Positions 44,540 through 55,989 of a stretch of DNA of 64,000 nt are shown here, piece after piece. Every line of letters starts with the position of its first letter. Position 1 is the first letter of the stretch. The notes beneath the pieces are model-generated. The model searched no databases. It saw only the letters and a program-made list of their open reading frames with translations, and had not been told where the DNA came from. Source of the DNA: Odontocerum albicorne (taxonomy: Eukaryota; Arthropoda; Insecta; Trichoptera; Odontoceridae); assembly GCA_949825065.1 (NCBI GenBank), contig OX463856.1, positions 17,728,632 through 17,792,631 on the forward strand. Reading direction: 5' to 3'. The position numbers were made by a program, and so were the translations under genes.

Positions 44540-44940
44540 TACTGAGGTCGTCTATACCACCACTTTGCCATAGAAGTCATCTGTTTCTACCTCTATGCTA
44601 TGGAAGTCGTCTATCCCACCACTCTGCCACTGAAATCATCAGTTACCACTACTATGTTATGGAGGTCATCTATCCCACTACTATACTTAGAAGGCGTGTT
44701 TCCCTTCACTATTCCATGAAAATCGTCGATTTCCACCAATTTGCTTGATAATCGTTTTTCCCACCATTATGCGATGAAGTTCGTCTATTTTCACCTTTAT
44801 ACCATGGAAGTTTTCTAAACCAAAATGCAATGGAAGTCGTATATTTCTACCTTTGTGTCATAAAAGTCGTCTTTTCAACCACAACGGCATAGAAGTCATC
44901 TGTTCCCACCACTATGCCATGGAAATCGTATGTTCCCTTA
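44540..44940. repeat. About 30-bp degenerate minisatellite
   Basis: About thirteen units of TATGCTATGGAAGTCGTCTA plus TCCCACCAC, length 29-30 bp, with strong drift. No frame is kept. Confidence 0.8.
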
Positions 44941-45651
44941 TTCATAAAGATGGTAATTAGTTGGTCGATTCTGAAAACCTTATTTACATTTCTAACTAAG
45001 CGTATTGCCTTAAAGGCTCTTAAAATGTATATTCTCTTTAAATTGGCTTCTCAAATTGAAAATATTAAAAATAACTACTTCTCTGAAACATTATCTCAAA
45101 AATGAAACACTTTAGATATTTCTCTAAAGAGATTCCTTTAAAATAGCTTTCTTTCACAATTTCCAACTCAAAAAAGAGGCCTTAACGTCTAGTCAAATAA
45201 TCGTCAAGGAAATATTGGTTGATGTTTTATTTTTCTAGTAAGGAGAGGGATGATTAAAATTATTATACAGTAAAACACCTCTTATTTTCCTTTTTGACTT
45301 AGATGCTGACAGGTTTTTAAACATTATCTAGAGAATTTGACAGATGACAGTAACTCGGAAAAAGTTTTGACACCAAATAAATCATCTGGAATAATTCAGT
45401 ACATTTACCAGGGTATAATAAAAACTATCTACAATAAACAAGAATATGGCTGTCAGGGCGAATAGAGCCCTACTTGACACCTTCTTGTTGTAGTTGTGCC
45501 TAATTTCTGTTTACAGTAGTCTCTCAATGCCCATCAGTTTAGAAACAAGCGATTTCATATTCACTCTGCATATTAATCAAATTAACTTCAAAACAAGTGT
45601 TTAATAGAAAATAACATACAAATACCCAACTTATCTAATTACTATCACGTA

Positions 45652-45774
45652 TCATTCGCCCACGTTATGACCCTGTTGAATGAATTTTTCGATATCTTCC
45701 ATATCTAGGCGGGGAATTTCAGGATTGAGCTCATCCATACATTTTAAGTATAACTGAGCCACTTCACAGAGTAC
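45652..45774 (-). CDS. Candidate terminal exon of a host gene (unidentified)
   Basis: The minus strand gives 40 codons plus TGA: VLCEVAQLYLKCMDELNPEI, then PRLDMEDIEKFIQQGHNVGE. It is bounded upstream by a splice acceptor (TAATTATTCTAG|GTACTC, with a TAATAAC-like branch region), so the exon is exactly 123 bp, phase 0, with an in-frame TAG just outside. Codon and amino-acid make-up look like genuine helical protein, unlike the AT-driven frames around it. Three dispersed relatives (repeat C) preserve parts of it with frameshifts, as retrocopies or dead paralogues would. I do not recognise the protein. Upstream exons should lie at higher coordinates and were not found. Confidence 0.5.
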   Translation of the reverse strand, partial: VLCEVAQLYLKCMDELNPEIPRLDMEDIEKFIQQGHNVGE

Positions 45775-46219
45775 CTAGAATAATTATTGTTATATTTGTC
45801 ATTAATAATTTTATCTATGTTTTCTTGTCCATACATGTTATTTAATATGATCGGGTTTAATATGTATCAACTGCAAATAAAATAATGCCATGTTAGAAAA
45901 AAAAGGTTTCAATTTCATTTTACCCTGGCTCATAACTTTCGCTTTCATACACCTAGTCATCATTTTTTTATTATAATAAGGATTTTTCCCTCACGTAATT
46001 TCAAAATTTGATTCATTGACACACAATCTTGATAAATGAAACCCAAAGTTTCCTTGATAATGATATCCAAGTTCCGAGCCGATTGATAGATTTAATTAGC
46101 TGTAACCTTTCCTCAGAAAGAGTTTTTTCACATAACGCTATGTTTGCGTTGCTTAGTAGCGTTCGAAAAAATCATGATATAAACTGTAGAAAAATATACC
46201 TTGAGATGTAAAGTAAATT

Positions 46220-47850
46220 CGCCAGGAACCGATCCTTAAGTGTCCATTTATTGAGAGTGAATAATTATTTTTATGAAATAAATTTTTTTTAAATTTAAAT
46301 GTGAGCAATTAGAAAAACTAAACGAGCTAAACGAGTATAAAAATTTTATTTCCCTTATTCGAAAAATCGTGAATCGATCTAAACTCAGCAAAACAAAAAA
46401 ATCTCATTAAATTCATATCTACTGGGAAAAATGTGTTTCTTTCCATAAAAGTTAGAACACTTATTTATCAAATTGCCTGAAGGCAAACCTGTTACGAAAA
46501 CTTGGATTTTTTCTTTATTAGATAAATGTTTTTTTACATCGGCGTACGGTTTAATATATAGGAGTATTTTATAAAACTTATCAGATATTTCAAATAATAA
46601 TAAAAAATACTCAAATTTGTCCATTAGAAAGAGAAAAAATAGTATTGAACTATGTATATTATCTAACGTATAAAACTTGGTCTTGTAAATATTTAAAAAA
46701 TACTCGTATATCAATTCTAAGCAAAATTATAATGATAATTAACCAGGTCTATCAGAAACACTTTTTCATCCGAAATGAAAAAAGTTGTAAAATCTTAAAA
46801 CAGAAGCCACTCAAATAGCACACTATTGTCAATAATAATTTAGATATTTCAGATTTGTAATAACAGATGTCGCACTGTTTCACGTACGTAAATTGAATGA
46901 TAATCGTTGTAATAATTAAATTTTAAAGTTGAAATATTTTTTTAAAATTGTTGTAATGTGATGTCGAAAAAAATATTGTGAAATTCACAGGTGAAGATTT
47001 TATATTTTTGACATTCAATTTCTGTTGATATGCCGGGTGGTCTTTTTTGCGAAATCTTTATACATTTTATAAAAGTAGTAAGTTCTAGATTCCATATATT
47101 TAAATAAAAGTTTTAATTTTTTATTTTTGAAATAAAAATAAATAAAACGTTGTCAGTCTAGTTTTCATTTAATACTTGTTTAATTAAACCCTTTTAAGTT
47201 GGTTTAAAAAGAGTGCAACATAGTAATTAATCCACCAGTAAATCAACAAAAGTGTTATTTGATAAAATACAAAGTTATCCATTTTCATACAATATTTTTT
47301 CAGAATATTTCACTTAAACCACTCAACCAACATTAATATCTTGAATATGTTACACTTACTTATACATCTTACTATATCACATACACAATTTTTACTACAT
47401 CACAAATTAATTTTCAAACTATTCCTCACTATACACTTATCACCCGTACAAGTCATACACGCACATACCTTTGTATTGTTAAAACAGCTCACTTAAAACT
47501 CTCAAATAAACAAAAAATTAGTATCATGTACCCTAAATACATAATAGTATTCAGCCTCCATAGATATAATGGCGAAATAAATTTTTTTTCCGTGTAATTA
47601 TTTTGAATGACCCTATAGCTTCAGCTAGCACAATAAAGTAGAGTTATAAGGCACGTAATTCAGGAGTAATGCGGTTCAAGTGGCAACTAACCATATGAAA
47701 AAGGGTTTTGTTCGAGGTACTTCTAGTAATGGATTCCTATTTGCAAGAGCCTAATAATTTTTCACGCAGATACAATGCGTGGGTAAGATATTTTCACAAG
47801 TAATTGGACAGGGAGAGCACTTTGTAATGTTCCCATTACAGGAAAGAATT
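46220..47850. other. No gene recognised
   Basis: AT-rich. The 109-codon minus frame at 46385-46714 is AT-biased with no motif. TACTCGTA is at 46701. Confidence 0.25.
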
Positions 47851-47854
47851 TTGA

Positions 47855-48270
47855 AGAGATGTTTTCTGGGAAATTGTTTAAGTTTAATTCATTCATTCAT
47901 TAGTCTGAAACTTTTTCATTTTCTTATTTCTGCATTACTTGTGCGGATATGTTAACGAGCTTTTTATGGAAAAAGTTTAAGTTTAATTGATTCATTCATT
48001 TATCGAACACTATTTCATTTTATTATTTCTGCATTAATTGTGAGGATATGTTGAAGAGCGTAGAGAGCGTTTTCTAGAAAATTACTTAAGTTTAATTAAT
48101 ACATTCATTAGTCTGACACTTTTTAATGTTCTTATTTCTGCATTAATTGTGCGAATATGTTAAAGAGCTTTTTCTAGAAAATCGTTTATGTTTAATTGAT
48201 TCATTCATCAATCGGACCCTTTTTAATTTTCTTAATTCTGCATTAATTGTGCGGATATGTCGAAGCGCGT
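47855..48270. repeat. About 105-bp degenerate tandem array, four copies
   Basis: Anchor TTTCTGCATTAATTGTGCGG (with variants) recurs four times. Each unit also has AAGTTTAATT, ATTCATTCAT and GATATGTTAAAGAGC-like blocks. Some units carry an extra GCGTAG segment. Confidence 0.85.
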
Positions 48271-48311
48271 AGCTTGGACCATTTAGTTCTGTCTCCGGGA
48301 ACCATTGCATT

Positions 48312-48476
48312 ACACTTTCGTTTTATGCAATAAAATCTGGGGGGTTTATTGCCATACGGCGATCTTTTCTTCGCGTTAAAGAGGCCTTAAGTGCAAACCA
48401 GACTGGATTTGATCGAGCCTACCGTCTTTGAGCTGGGAGACAAATATTTACCAACCAAGCCACAGAAATTGTCTTG
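48312..48476 (-). repeat. SINE1 copy
   Basis: The tail AATCTGGGGGGTTTATTGCC is at the left. The body has GTTAAAGAGGCCTTAAGTGC and AAACCAGACTGGAT. The head complement GATCGAGCCTACCGTCTTTG and CCAACCAAGCCACAGA is at the right. The A-rich linker is lost. Confidence 0.75.
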
Positions 48477-48688
48477 AACCATTGAAGTAGGAACGCGACG
48501 TCCTACCGCTTGGATGATGGAGAGCTCAAAATAAGAGGGAATTGATCCTGAATCTATCTTTTTTTCGTTATATTGTGTTCACGTTATTATTGCAACAGTC
48601 GTATTATCGATACATAATATTTAATAAATTCATGATCTTCATTTTTGGTTAATGTTTGTTTTTTCTAGTAGTGTTTCGGTTAATTGAT

Positions 48689-48910
48689 TTTTGTCGGCCT
48701 CAAGTTGCTAAGGATGTGTAGGGTGGCGTGTGTAGCTTTGGACGTACTAGATAACGACAGTTTTTGTCGGCCTCAAGTTGCTAAGGATGTGTAGGGTGGC
48801 GTGTGTAGCTTTGGACGTACTAGATAACGACAGTTTTTGTCGGCCTCAAGTTGCTAGGGATGTGGAGGGTGGTATGTGTAGCTTTGGACGTACTAGATAA
48901 CGACAGTTTT
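48689..48910. repeat. 73-bp tandem array, three copies
   Basis: TTGTCGGCCTCAAGTTGCTA starts at 48691, 48764 and 48837. Units 1 and 2 are identical over their length and unit 3 differs at a few positions (AGGGATGTGG, GGTATGTG). Recently duplicated and GC-richer than the flanks. Confidence 0.95.
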
Positions 48911-48914
48911 CGGA

Positions 48915-50330
48915 AGATCTTATCAAAGTTTGTGATTATATATGAACACTCCCCATATACATTACACTCCACCTAAAGTAACATGTGAGCATGTTACTAT
49001 CGCACATTGGATGATCTACAAAGGTTTATTTGTAGTTTGTCTTCCAATGGTGAATGTTCTGCGATTTTATTACTTAACATAATATTTCTAAACATATGCG
49101 GATGCAGATAATAATCTAATGTACTTTCCGCAGCCACTAAAAAAGAAATAAAATGACTTTATATTATACATAACGCCTGGTTACACTACCTCGGAAATTT
49201 AGATCTTCCATTGTAAATTGAGTTTTCTTACAATCTTACATGATGGTCAGTGCGTTAACCACGATTGCTTGCTTAATCTCCGGGACGGTATTGTGTATTT
49301 GATGGGACTATGCGGTATCCGAGAGATAATAATTCTTTTGTTAGGCAGGATAATACTATTGGAAATAATAATGGATGAGTTATTCATACACTTTGCTGAA
49401 ATCACGAAATTAATTGGATCTGGTAGGTAACGGTCTATGGTATATGCGTGCATCAATCACCAACCCATGTGGTGGGTTATTCTCTATCTACAAACCATGA
49501 ATATATGCTTCTTTAAGATTTCAGTTAATAAAATAATAAATATCTAGAACTTTTAAGGTCGGAGTATTGAGGGGGTATTAAACTCTAGAGGCGTGAGTTT
49601 TGGGCGTTTTTTCAGACTTAATGAAAAAAAACTAAAAACCTTTTTCTATGAATTTTTTTTACAGTTTGTTTATTGATGATTTGAAAATGTACGAAAAAAC
49701 TTTTGAAAAAAATAAATTTTAATTCATGATGTTATCAGCTGTTATGTCTTGTAAAAAAGGGGATGAGCTGGTCGACATGATTAAAGCCCTTTCGTAAATC
49801 TGAAACAAAAATCATACAGTTTCTTGATAAGAAATAATGTCGTTATTAGTTGGCACCAAAGAGAAAAAAAAACGTAAAATGGCGGCTGTCTGAAAAAAAA
49901 TTTTCAATTTTTACCCTTTTTTCACATATATTTTTTTTTTTAAATAGTACAATAAAAAAATTGTTTTGAACTTTCCAAGGCAGCGACGATATAAAAACAT
50001 TTATCAAAGTTTCATACCAAATTTTAAGGCAATCGGTAGATTAGAACTTAAGGTTTTATGTCGACCGAGTCGAAAAAAATAGTTTCGAGAAAAACGCTTT
50101 TTAAGTTTTGAGATAATTGTCTGAGTCATACCTGTGCGGCGTAATTGCTGCCTCATTTATAGCTATAACTTCGTAAATTTTGAAAATTTTTAAATTTTGA
50201 AAACATATTTTTAAAGATCTAAACTTAAAAAGTATGCAAAAAAAATCTAATGTCTAGAGTAGAATCGAGTTTAAAATTTTCCAAAAATAATCAAACAATT
50301 ATTTCCATAGGAAAGAAAATAAAGACGGAT
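48915..50330. other. No gene recognised
   Basis: AT-rich with long A/T runs (49600-50330). The frames at 49218-49456 on both strands carry no recognisable motif. Confidence 0.25.
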
Positions 50331-50339
50331 TATGAATTT

Positions 50340-50580
50340 CTTTATCTAAAAATTTATTTTATAACAATCTGGTAGAATTGTTACCAATTAGCAATATATT
50401 ACGACCAACAAGATAAAAGTAAATAAAACATCTTACATAGTCGCAATAAATATTCTTATTATACATTTCTACAAAATAATCTGAACAATATAAATAAAAA
50501 TAATAAAATTAAAATAAATCCAATCAAATGAAAAAGGCAAGCATGATAGGAAAGAAAAATCGGAAATGAGTGGGAGAAGA
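50340..50580 (-). repeat. LINE-J 3' UTR fragment
   Basis: The plus strand reads ACAATCTGGTAGAATTGTTA, then AAAAGTAAATAAAACATCTT and ACATAGTCGCAATAAAT, aligning in order with the 3' UTR at 25000-25110 (ACAATCTGGCGGGCTTATTG, AAAAGTAAATGAATCAAGTC, ACGTGGTCGCATAAAT). A second copy shows that the tail and this UTR belong to one element. Confidence 0.6.
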
Positions 50581-50584
50581 ATAC

Positions 50585-50745
50585 ATGGGGGTATATTGTA
50601 ATATACAACAGAATACGGAATGCAGAGATAAGGGATTAATGTAAACTTACGCTGATGTATTAAATGAGATAAGATTAAGAAAATTAAGAAAAGATGGTGG
50701 GATATAAAACGAATGAATGTATTATAAAAACATTTCACAGAGCGA
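50585..50745 (+). pseudogene. LINE-B fragment
   Basis: The plus strand has YNRIRNAEIRD, stop, CKLTLMY and, in the next frame, a degraded WFGHV segment. This corresponds to 'YDRIRNEVIRDECGLKVDVLS'. The minus open frame here is a shadow. Confidence 0.55.
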
Positions 50746-51139
50746 TAAATCTTAAAATAAAGGAATAGTTATAAAAAATAAGAAAAAACTAAGGTGCTGA
50801 AAAAGGTTGAAGGAAACTTATTTTTGCAATTCTCTCATAAACTGGTTTAACATAGTGCACACTTGATAACTCTTGAGATGTTTTACGACAATCGTGCAGA
50901 AAATACATTTAACGTTTGTTGTATTAATTGTTCTTAAAACAGTTTTTTTAAGAGTTAATTATATAGGTTTTCACGAAGGGTGTTATCAGATTTGTGCTCC
51001 TTAGTTTCCACCAAAAAAAACAACTAAAAAACGATATTTTTTGTTTTGATTTTTTTTATTATGACAATTAATAAGACAAATTTATTTACTGCAATAAAAA
51101 AACGAAAAATATATTTTCAAAAATATACATACATATAAC

Positions 51140-51800
51140 ATTTATCATCACGCAGTGTTCTTTTCATCGTAGGCAGAGATAACAGATCTCCAATTTTTTT
51201 CTAACCAAAGACACAAAATTCGCATCCCCTACACTGATTAACACCTTCTTACACAATATTTTATTGCTCATACTTCTCACTTAACCTTCTTTCAAAATTT
51301 GGTCCACTCCATCCAGTCACCTGTTTTCATCTACCTCGTCAACGCACACTTTACACTTCTAATTTATATACTTGCTTAATCATTCTTTCTCTCCATTTAT
51401 CCAATATATCTTAAATCTCCTTTCTTGTCTTACTTAAAACACCAATTTATCTATGCATTAATTTCTGATATCTTATTTCCCACTTCTTTGATACATTGAC
51501 ACTTCACATTTTTTTAGTACATGCATCTCCATGGCAATACCTCAATCCTTCTTCTGCTGAGTCTAAGTTTTACTTTCATACATTAAGGTTCGCGCCAACA
51601 CGTTATTACTTACTGTCATTTTATTCTACTTTTGATGTTGCGTGGTTGTTGTATATCACATAAAATGATGCGTTTATCTTGTTCGCTGTCGTTACATTTA
51701 CTTCAATGTCCCTTTCATCTCACCCATCACACATAAACTTACTGCCCAGATAACAAAACTCATAAACCCGCTCCAGTTAAAAAATATAACGTTGATAATC
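51140..51800 (-). pseudogene. LINE-B-related C-terminal fragment, divergent subfamily
   Basis: On the minus strand, in order: 'MKGTLK' and 'ANKINASF' (plus GCGTTTATCTTGTTCGCTGT), 'YVGANLNV', 'RYCHGDACTKK' (plus CATGCATCTCCATGGCAATA), 'KTRKEI.DILDKWREKMIKQV' (plus ATTTATCCAATATATCTTAA) and 'VTGWSGPNFERRLSEK'. The layout is LINE-B but the sequence is clearly more distant from the other copies than they are from each other. Confidence 0.55.
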
Positions 51801-51804
51801 CCTT

Positions 51805-53080
51805 AAGCCATTTCCAACAATAGTATAATTTCCTTTGTCACGAAGCTTAAAGTTGTCGGTTAGCCTAAGAGTTTTTTTTACAAAACCTTGGGTGTATTGT
51901 AAAATGTTTTTAATAAGGACAACTAGACAATTGATGTGGATAATATTTTATCCGCCTTGTATAATTTTAAATTAAATTAAATGTATTATATAATGCAAAT
52001 AAAATGTTGTGTTAACATTAAATGACAATACATAATATATTAACATTAAATGACAATACATAATAAAAATACTTTGATTCCCTCGAAGTAATTTTAATTG
52101 TATTTTTATAAGGAGATCGGATAGTCAGTGAACGTTAACTATTAATGGTCAATGTACACATTCACTAAAGTAATCTGCGAATGTGTACTACTATGTTAAC
52201 TGTTCACATTTACTTGAGAAAGTTCAGTTCGTTAGTGCACGTTATGGGATATAAACATCCATACGCAGCTACTGTTTGCTGAAGTGTAAATTAAAGAGTA
52301 ATGGTAATTGATGCACGTCAAAAAATCATGACTGTTTGACTAGCTGCAATAAATAAAAACGTTTATTAAAATATATTTATCGTCTTACTTTAAATATACT
52401 TTCCTCAACCCTAGCAAATAAACTTAAATAACCACAAGGGATAGTGTACAATCACAAGTGAATATAAATTTATTATTTTCAAACGAGAAATTTCTTCCAC
52501 ATTCACTGATCCAATAAAACAAACATACCATCACCCATCACAATTTTTAAATATCGCTGCTTCTGAATATCGAAAAAAAAACATTTCGTTTAATCTCAAA
52601 ATAGAAAGGATGTTAGTTGGATCTCTTTTGCTTAAATACAACCAACTTTGGGTAAGTTAACCCATTCATTTAAGAGGGTTGAAATAGCGTTCATTAAATT
52701 TTACGATTAACAAAACAACTTACTTTCTCAGTAACACAAATATTGACGCCGTTGTTATCTTTAAACTTTATTATTAAAAGTAAATCGTTTTTAAAATACA
52801 ACAATTTAACCACTGGATAAAGCGTTTAAACTTAGAAAAGAAGTAAAATATTTGGTTTTGTTTAAATTACTCACAACTATCTTATATAAAGCTTTTTTTT
52901 ATAAAAGTCAATTAGTTTAACTTTGCTGTAATACAACAGAGTAAACCATCACCATTTTATTTCACGTTTTTTTTCACGGCCACAATATTTCAATCTTATT
53001 ACTTTTCTCCGATTCACTTTACATTCCAGTGAGATTTCTGGAACGATTAGGTAAGAAAAATTATAGCGATGATATCGGTC
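51805..53080. other. No gene recognised
   Basis: AT-rich. A 29-bp direct duplication (TTAACATTAAATGACAATAC) occurs at about 52013-52065. Confidence 0.25.
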
Positions 53081-53084
53081 CTGC

Positions 53085-53165
53085 CATGAACATGGCGGTG
53101 TACTCTAAATCCTCGCAGGTGTGGCCATGGTTGCAACACGCTCGCTATGCATAGATGGGATTTCA
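53085..53165. repeat. Repeat E copy 1
   Basis: CGGTGTACTCTAAATCCTCG, GGCCATGGTTGCAACACGCT and ATGCATAGATGGGATTTCAT align over about 75 bp with 62155-62225 (CGGTGTACCCTAATTCATCT, GTCACGGTTGCAGTGCACAT, TTGCATAGGTGGAATTCATT). Class unknown. Confidence 0.5.
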
Positions 53166-53233
53166 TTGATTTTTCTTTGTGCTCTTATGGAATGGTCTAG
53201 GCTATCGGTAACATCGAGGAAGAGTATCAAATA

Positions 53234-53650
53234 CAAGGTTTGATAAAATAAAAAAAGAACGAATTTTTATTTTTATAAAAAAGTTGTTATTTAATCATTA
53301 ATATCAATATTGTCCCCTTCAATGTACTCCCTACAGGAGAAATACTCTTTTACCAACGTTTTTTTGTCAATTCGCAAAACATTTGTGGAACATGCTTTTT
53401 GGGATAACCTTTAGCTTACCCAGTGATTTTGTTTCTATCTCCACTGTGGTTGTACGAGTACCTTCAATGTCTTCTTCATCTTAGGTAACAGGAAAATGTC
53501 ACAAGAGGGCATATCTTGTAAATACAGAGGGTGTGGCATCACGACGGTGATGGTATTGGCCACGGATTAGTAGTAAAGTGTGAGCCGGTGCATTATCGTG
53601 GGGCAAAATCCAGGAGTTGTTTGCCCACAATTCTAATCGTTTTCTTCAGA
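53234..53650 (-). mobile_element. Mariner transposase C-terminal region with terminus
   Basis: The left terminus is TA then CAAGGTTTGATAAAATAAAA, aligned with the CGAGGGCTGATC end at 33767. The minus strand encodes, in order, LPHDNAPAHTLL-like (around 53600), MPSCDIFLLPKMKKTLKV ('PCDFFLFPKLKktLkG'), VIPKSMFHKCFANWQ and EGDNIDIND before a stop near 53290. It is the typical end of a mariner transposase after the last catalytic aspartate, which here reads SCD with the D kept. TACGAGTA (53453) sits where the sister copy has no such insertion. The N-terminal half is missing. Confidence 0.75.
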
Positions 53651-54009
53651 TTGCCTCACGCAAAGGCGTAAAACTTAAAAAAAAACATTTTTGTAATTAA
53701 AAAAATAGTTATTAAGTATTACCAACAGTTATGACTACCGCAAATTTTATATCTACTTCAGAGTTTATGGACCCGTTAAAGTGTTAATTACCTTAAATAA
53801 TGCAATGTCCATGTCTACTCCAATGGTTTTTAAACCCAAAGGCTCAAATAATGTAAACAATATTAATATTTCTCCTCATTTACTCCCATAAGATTCACAT
53901 CGTTATCCCTTAAATTCTATAAATTCGTCAGATATGTTTGCATGAAATTATGATATAAATAAATTACTGGCGCCGAAGACAATATTGTCTATCAATCACC
54001 ATCTTCAGA

Positions 54010-54355
54010 ATGTACAACGATATTTCGAATATGTCGTGGAGCACTATATAAACGAATTAAAAACAATTTTGAAAAAAATGCGATAATTTTTTCCTCGGCG
54101 CAGCTTCCTTTCATCCAAAAATTGATCCTTCTCTATAAAACTGTTATCCGTCCCATCTTGACCTATGCTGCATCCATTTGGAATAGTATGAGCAACATGG
54201 ATCTCCTGAAGCTTCGACGAGTGCAGAACAAGGCATTCAAGATCTCATTCAACACCCATCCCAGAACAAACCTCTCCTGACTTCACGCACGTCCGGCGTG
54301 AAAAAACCCTCCAACATCACATCCTCGCTGGAACCGTTAAGTTCTATAAAAGCCT
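54010..54355 (+). pseudogene. Jockey-like LINE reverse transcriptase C-terminal fragment
   Basis: The plus strand reads AQLPFIQKLILLYKTVIRPI, LTYAASIWNSMSNMDLLKLR, RVQNKAFKISFNTHPRTNLS and a stop, then frameshifted remains. 'LYK..iRPiLTYAapvW......l.kLq..QNKalR.i....' is the thumb region of jockey-clade elements. It ends exactly at the TA where the palindromic mariner derivative begins, so the latter inserted into it. Confidence 0.75.
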
Positions 54356-54356
54356 A

Positions 54357-55126
54357 CAGTTGTGTCCGTTTTTTTTTTTTAATTTAAAAATGAGCACCAA
54401 AAGTAAAACAAAATGGTAAATGTTATACGTCGTTCGAAAGATAATTTTCTGTTCTATAAGATATTGTGTTTGTTTTTACGTTACATATATTATTTTATTT
54501 GATTACAAGCCTTCAAAATGAAATGTCAAGTAGACGAAAGGGAGCATTTTCGACACCTTCTGTTCGCGTTCATTCGAGGGAATAAAGCTGCTAAAGCTGC
54601 TCGCGATATTTGCGAATTGTACGGTGAAGATGCTATAAATGAAAGGACAGATGGTAGATGGCGGTATATAGTCATGTGACTTCAATTCATCTGCTCAGCC
54701 AATTCTACGGTGGTTTGAAGGGGATCTTCATGAATAATATGTTTTAAGCGGTCCTCATCGAAGTCCACTGGTCGTCCGCAACGCTACATGTCTTTCAGGT
54801 CGAAATTACCGTCTTTGAAACGCAAAAACCATCGACGAGCTGTCTTCTCATTCATAGCATCTTCATTGTACACTTCGCAAATATCGGTTTTGGCAGCTTC
54901 ATTCCCTCGATTGAACGCAAACAGAAGGTGTCGAAAATGCTCACTTAAGTCTACTTGACATTTCATTTTGAAGGCTTGTTATCAAATCAAATAATATATG
55001 TAACGTAAAAACAAACACAAAATCTTGTAGAGCAGAAAAATATCTTTCGAATGACGTATAACATTTACCATTTTGTTTTACTTTTAATGCTCATTTTTAA
55101 ATTTGAAAAAGAAAACGGACACAACT
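54357..55126. mobile_element. Palindromic mariner derivative (two left ends head to head)
   Basis: Bounded by TA at 54355 and 55127. The left terminus CAGTTGTGTCCG and the right terminus CGGACACAACT are inverted. From the left, plus strand, a mariner N-terminus begins at 54518 (MKCQVDEREHFRHLLFAFIR) and stops being readable near codon 45. From the right, minus strand, the same N-terminus begins at 54966 (MKCQVDLSEHFRHLLFAFNR) and runs through the helix-turn-helix region (RRWFLRFKDGNFDLKD, RPVDFDEDRLKHIIHEDPLQ). The halves meet near 54656. About 300 bp of 5' UTR and terminal repeat are inverted copies of each other. There is no catalytic domain, so it could move only with a transposase from elsewhere. 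Confidence 0.8.
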
Positions 55127-55129
55127 TAT

Positions 55130-55690
55130 GTTAACACCTGATAGATTACTTAATTTAGTAAAAAAAGTCGTTTCAAGAGAGGGCATAACAATTTTAGTGG
55201 TAAAAAAATTAAGATAATTTTTCGTGAATTATGATTTTATGCCGTTTTAAACCTTAATTAATTTTTCATATTTTGTGTTAAACAGATAAAATTATAAAGG
55301 AATTAATTTTCGACAGATGAAATAATAACGGAGTTGAAAAATACTTGTTCATTTAGCTTTTAGTATGAATTGAACAATTTAAAAGATGTTTTTATACATT
55401 TTTAGTATCTTAAAACAAAAATTGGGCATTTTTCGTTCTGTTAAACATTATTATAAAATTTAAATGTAAACCCGCAACTGTATTTCTTCACATTAATTAA
55501 TTTCCATTTCTCTCAAAATCCTTATGAAAATTAAAAGCATTAACTTCAATAAACGGCTTTTTCTTGGCATATTATTTTTTTAATTACTTAACGAAAATAT
55601 TCTTGTCTGAACAATTAAGCATTTGGAGAGTTTAATTTAAAAAGTGTAATCTGTGATTTCTTAAATGATTCTCACAGTTGACAATACACC
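55130..55690. other. No gene recognised
   Basis: AT-rich. The first part may be the continuation of the jockey-like fragment interrupted by the mariner derivative, but the reading is not convincing. Confidence 0.25.
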
Positions 55691-55691
55691 C

Positions 55692-55890
55692 TCTATGGTC
55701 TATTTGGGTAAGACGTTCAAGTTCCAATCTGGGGTGTACGTGTTCGATTCCCGTTTGAAGCCAAAATTTTTAAAAAAGTATTCCAGTCAATTTTTTCTTC
55801 AAAGTCTGTTTAACGTATTTCTGGTTGGCTATCAGAGATTGCCAAATTACAATAATCCCACCAGGTTGACCTGTATGCAACAAAAAGGCG
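55692..55890 (+). repeat. SINE1 copy
   Basis: Head TGGTCTATTTGGGTAAGACG, B box GTGTTCGATTCCCGTTTGAA, linker, body AAGTCTGTTTAACGTATTTC, tail TCAGAGATTGCCAAATTACA and CCCACCAGGTTGACCTGTAT. Full length. Confidence 0.8.
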
Positions 55891-55989
55891 ATACATGTAT
55901 GAGGGATAATTTTCACAATTTTCTTGTGTTAAGGAAAGGGCGTAAAATTACTAAGAATTATCATATTTAATATCACTTTAACGTAATGT

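Noticed and set aside
46029..46211. Possible hAT transposase end (SSERVFS motif in a 60-codon plus frame)
   Set aside because: Only one short motif matches. The expected flanking 'G...S.RR..L' pattern and terminal repeats are absent.
46385..46714. 109-codon minus frame
   Set aside because: Composition (Phe, Ile, Lys, Tyr, Leu) is what AT-rich random DNA gives, and no motif is seen.
53085..53165. snRNA gene fragment
   Set aside because: The shared 75 bp was compared from memory with U1, U2, U4, U5 and U6 hallmarks and fits none.
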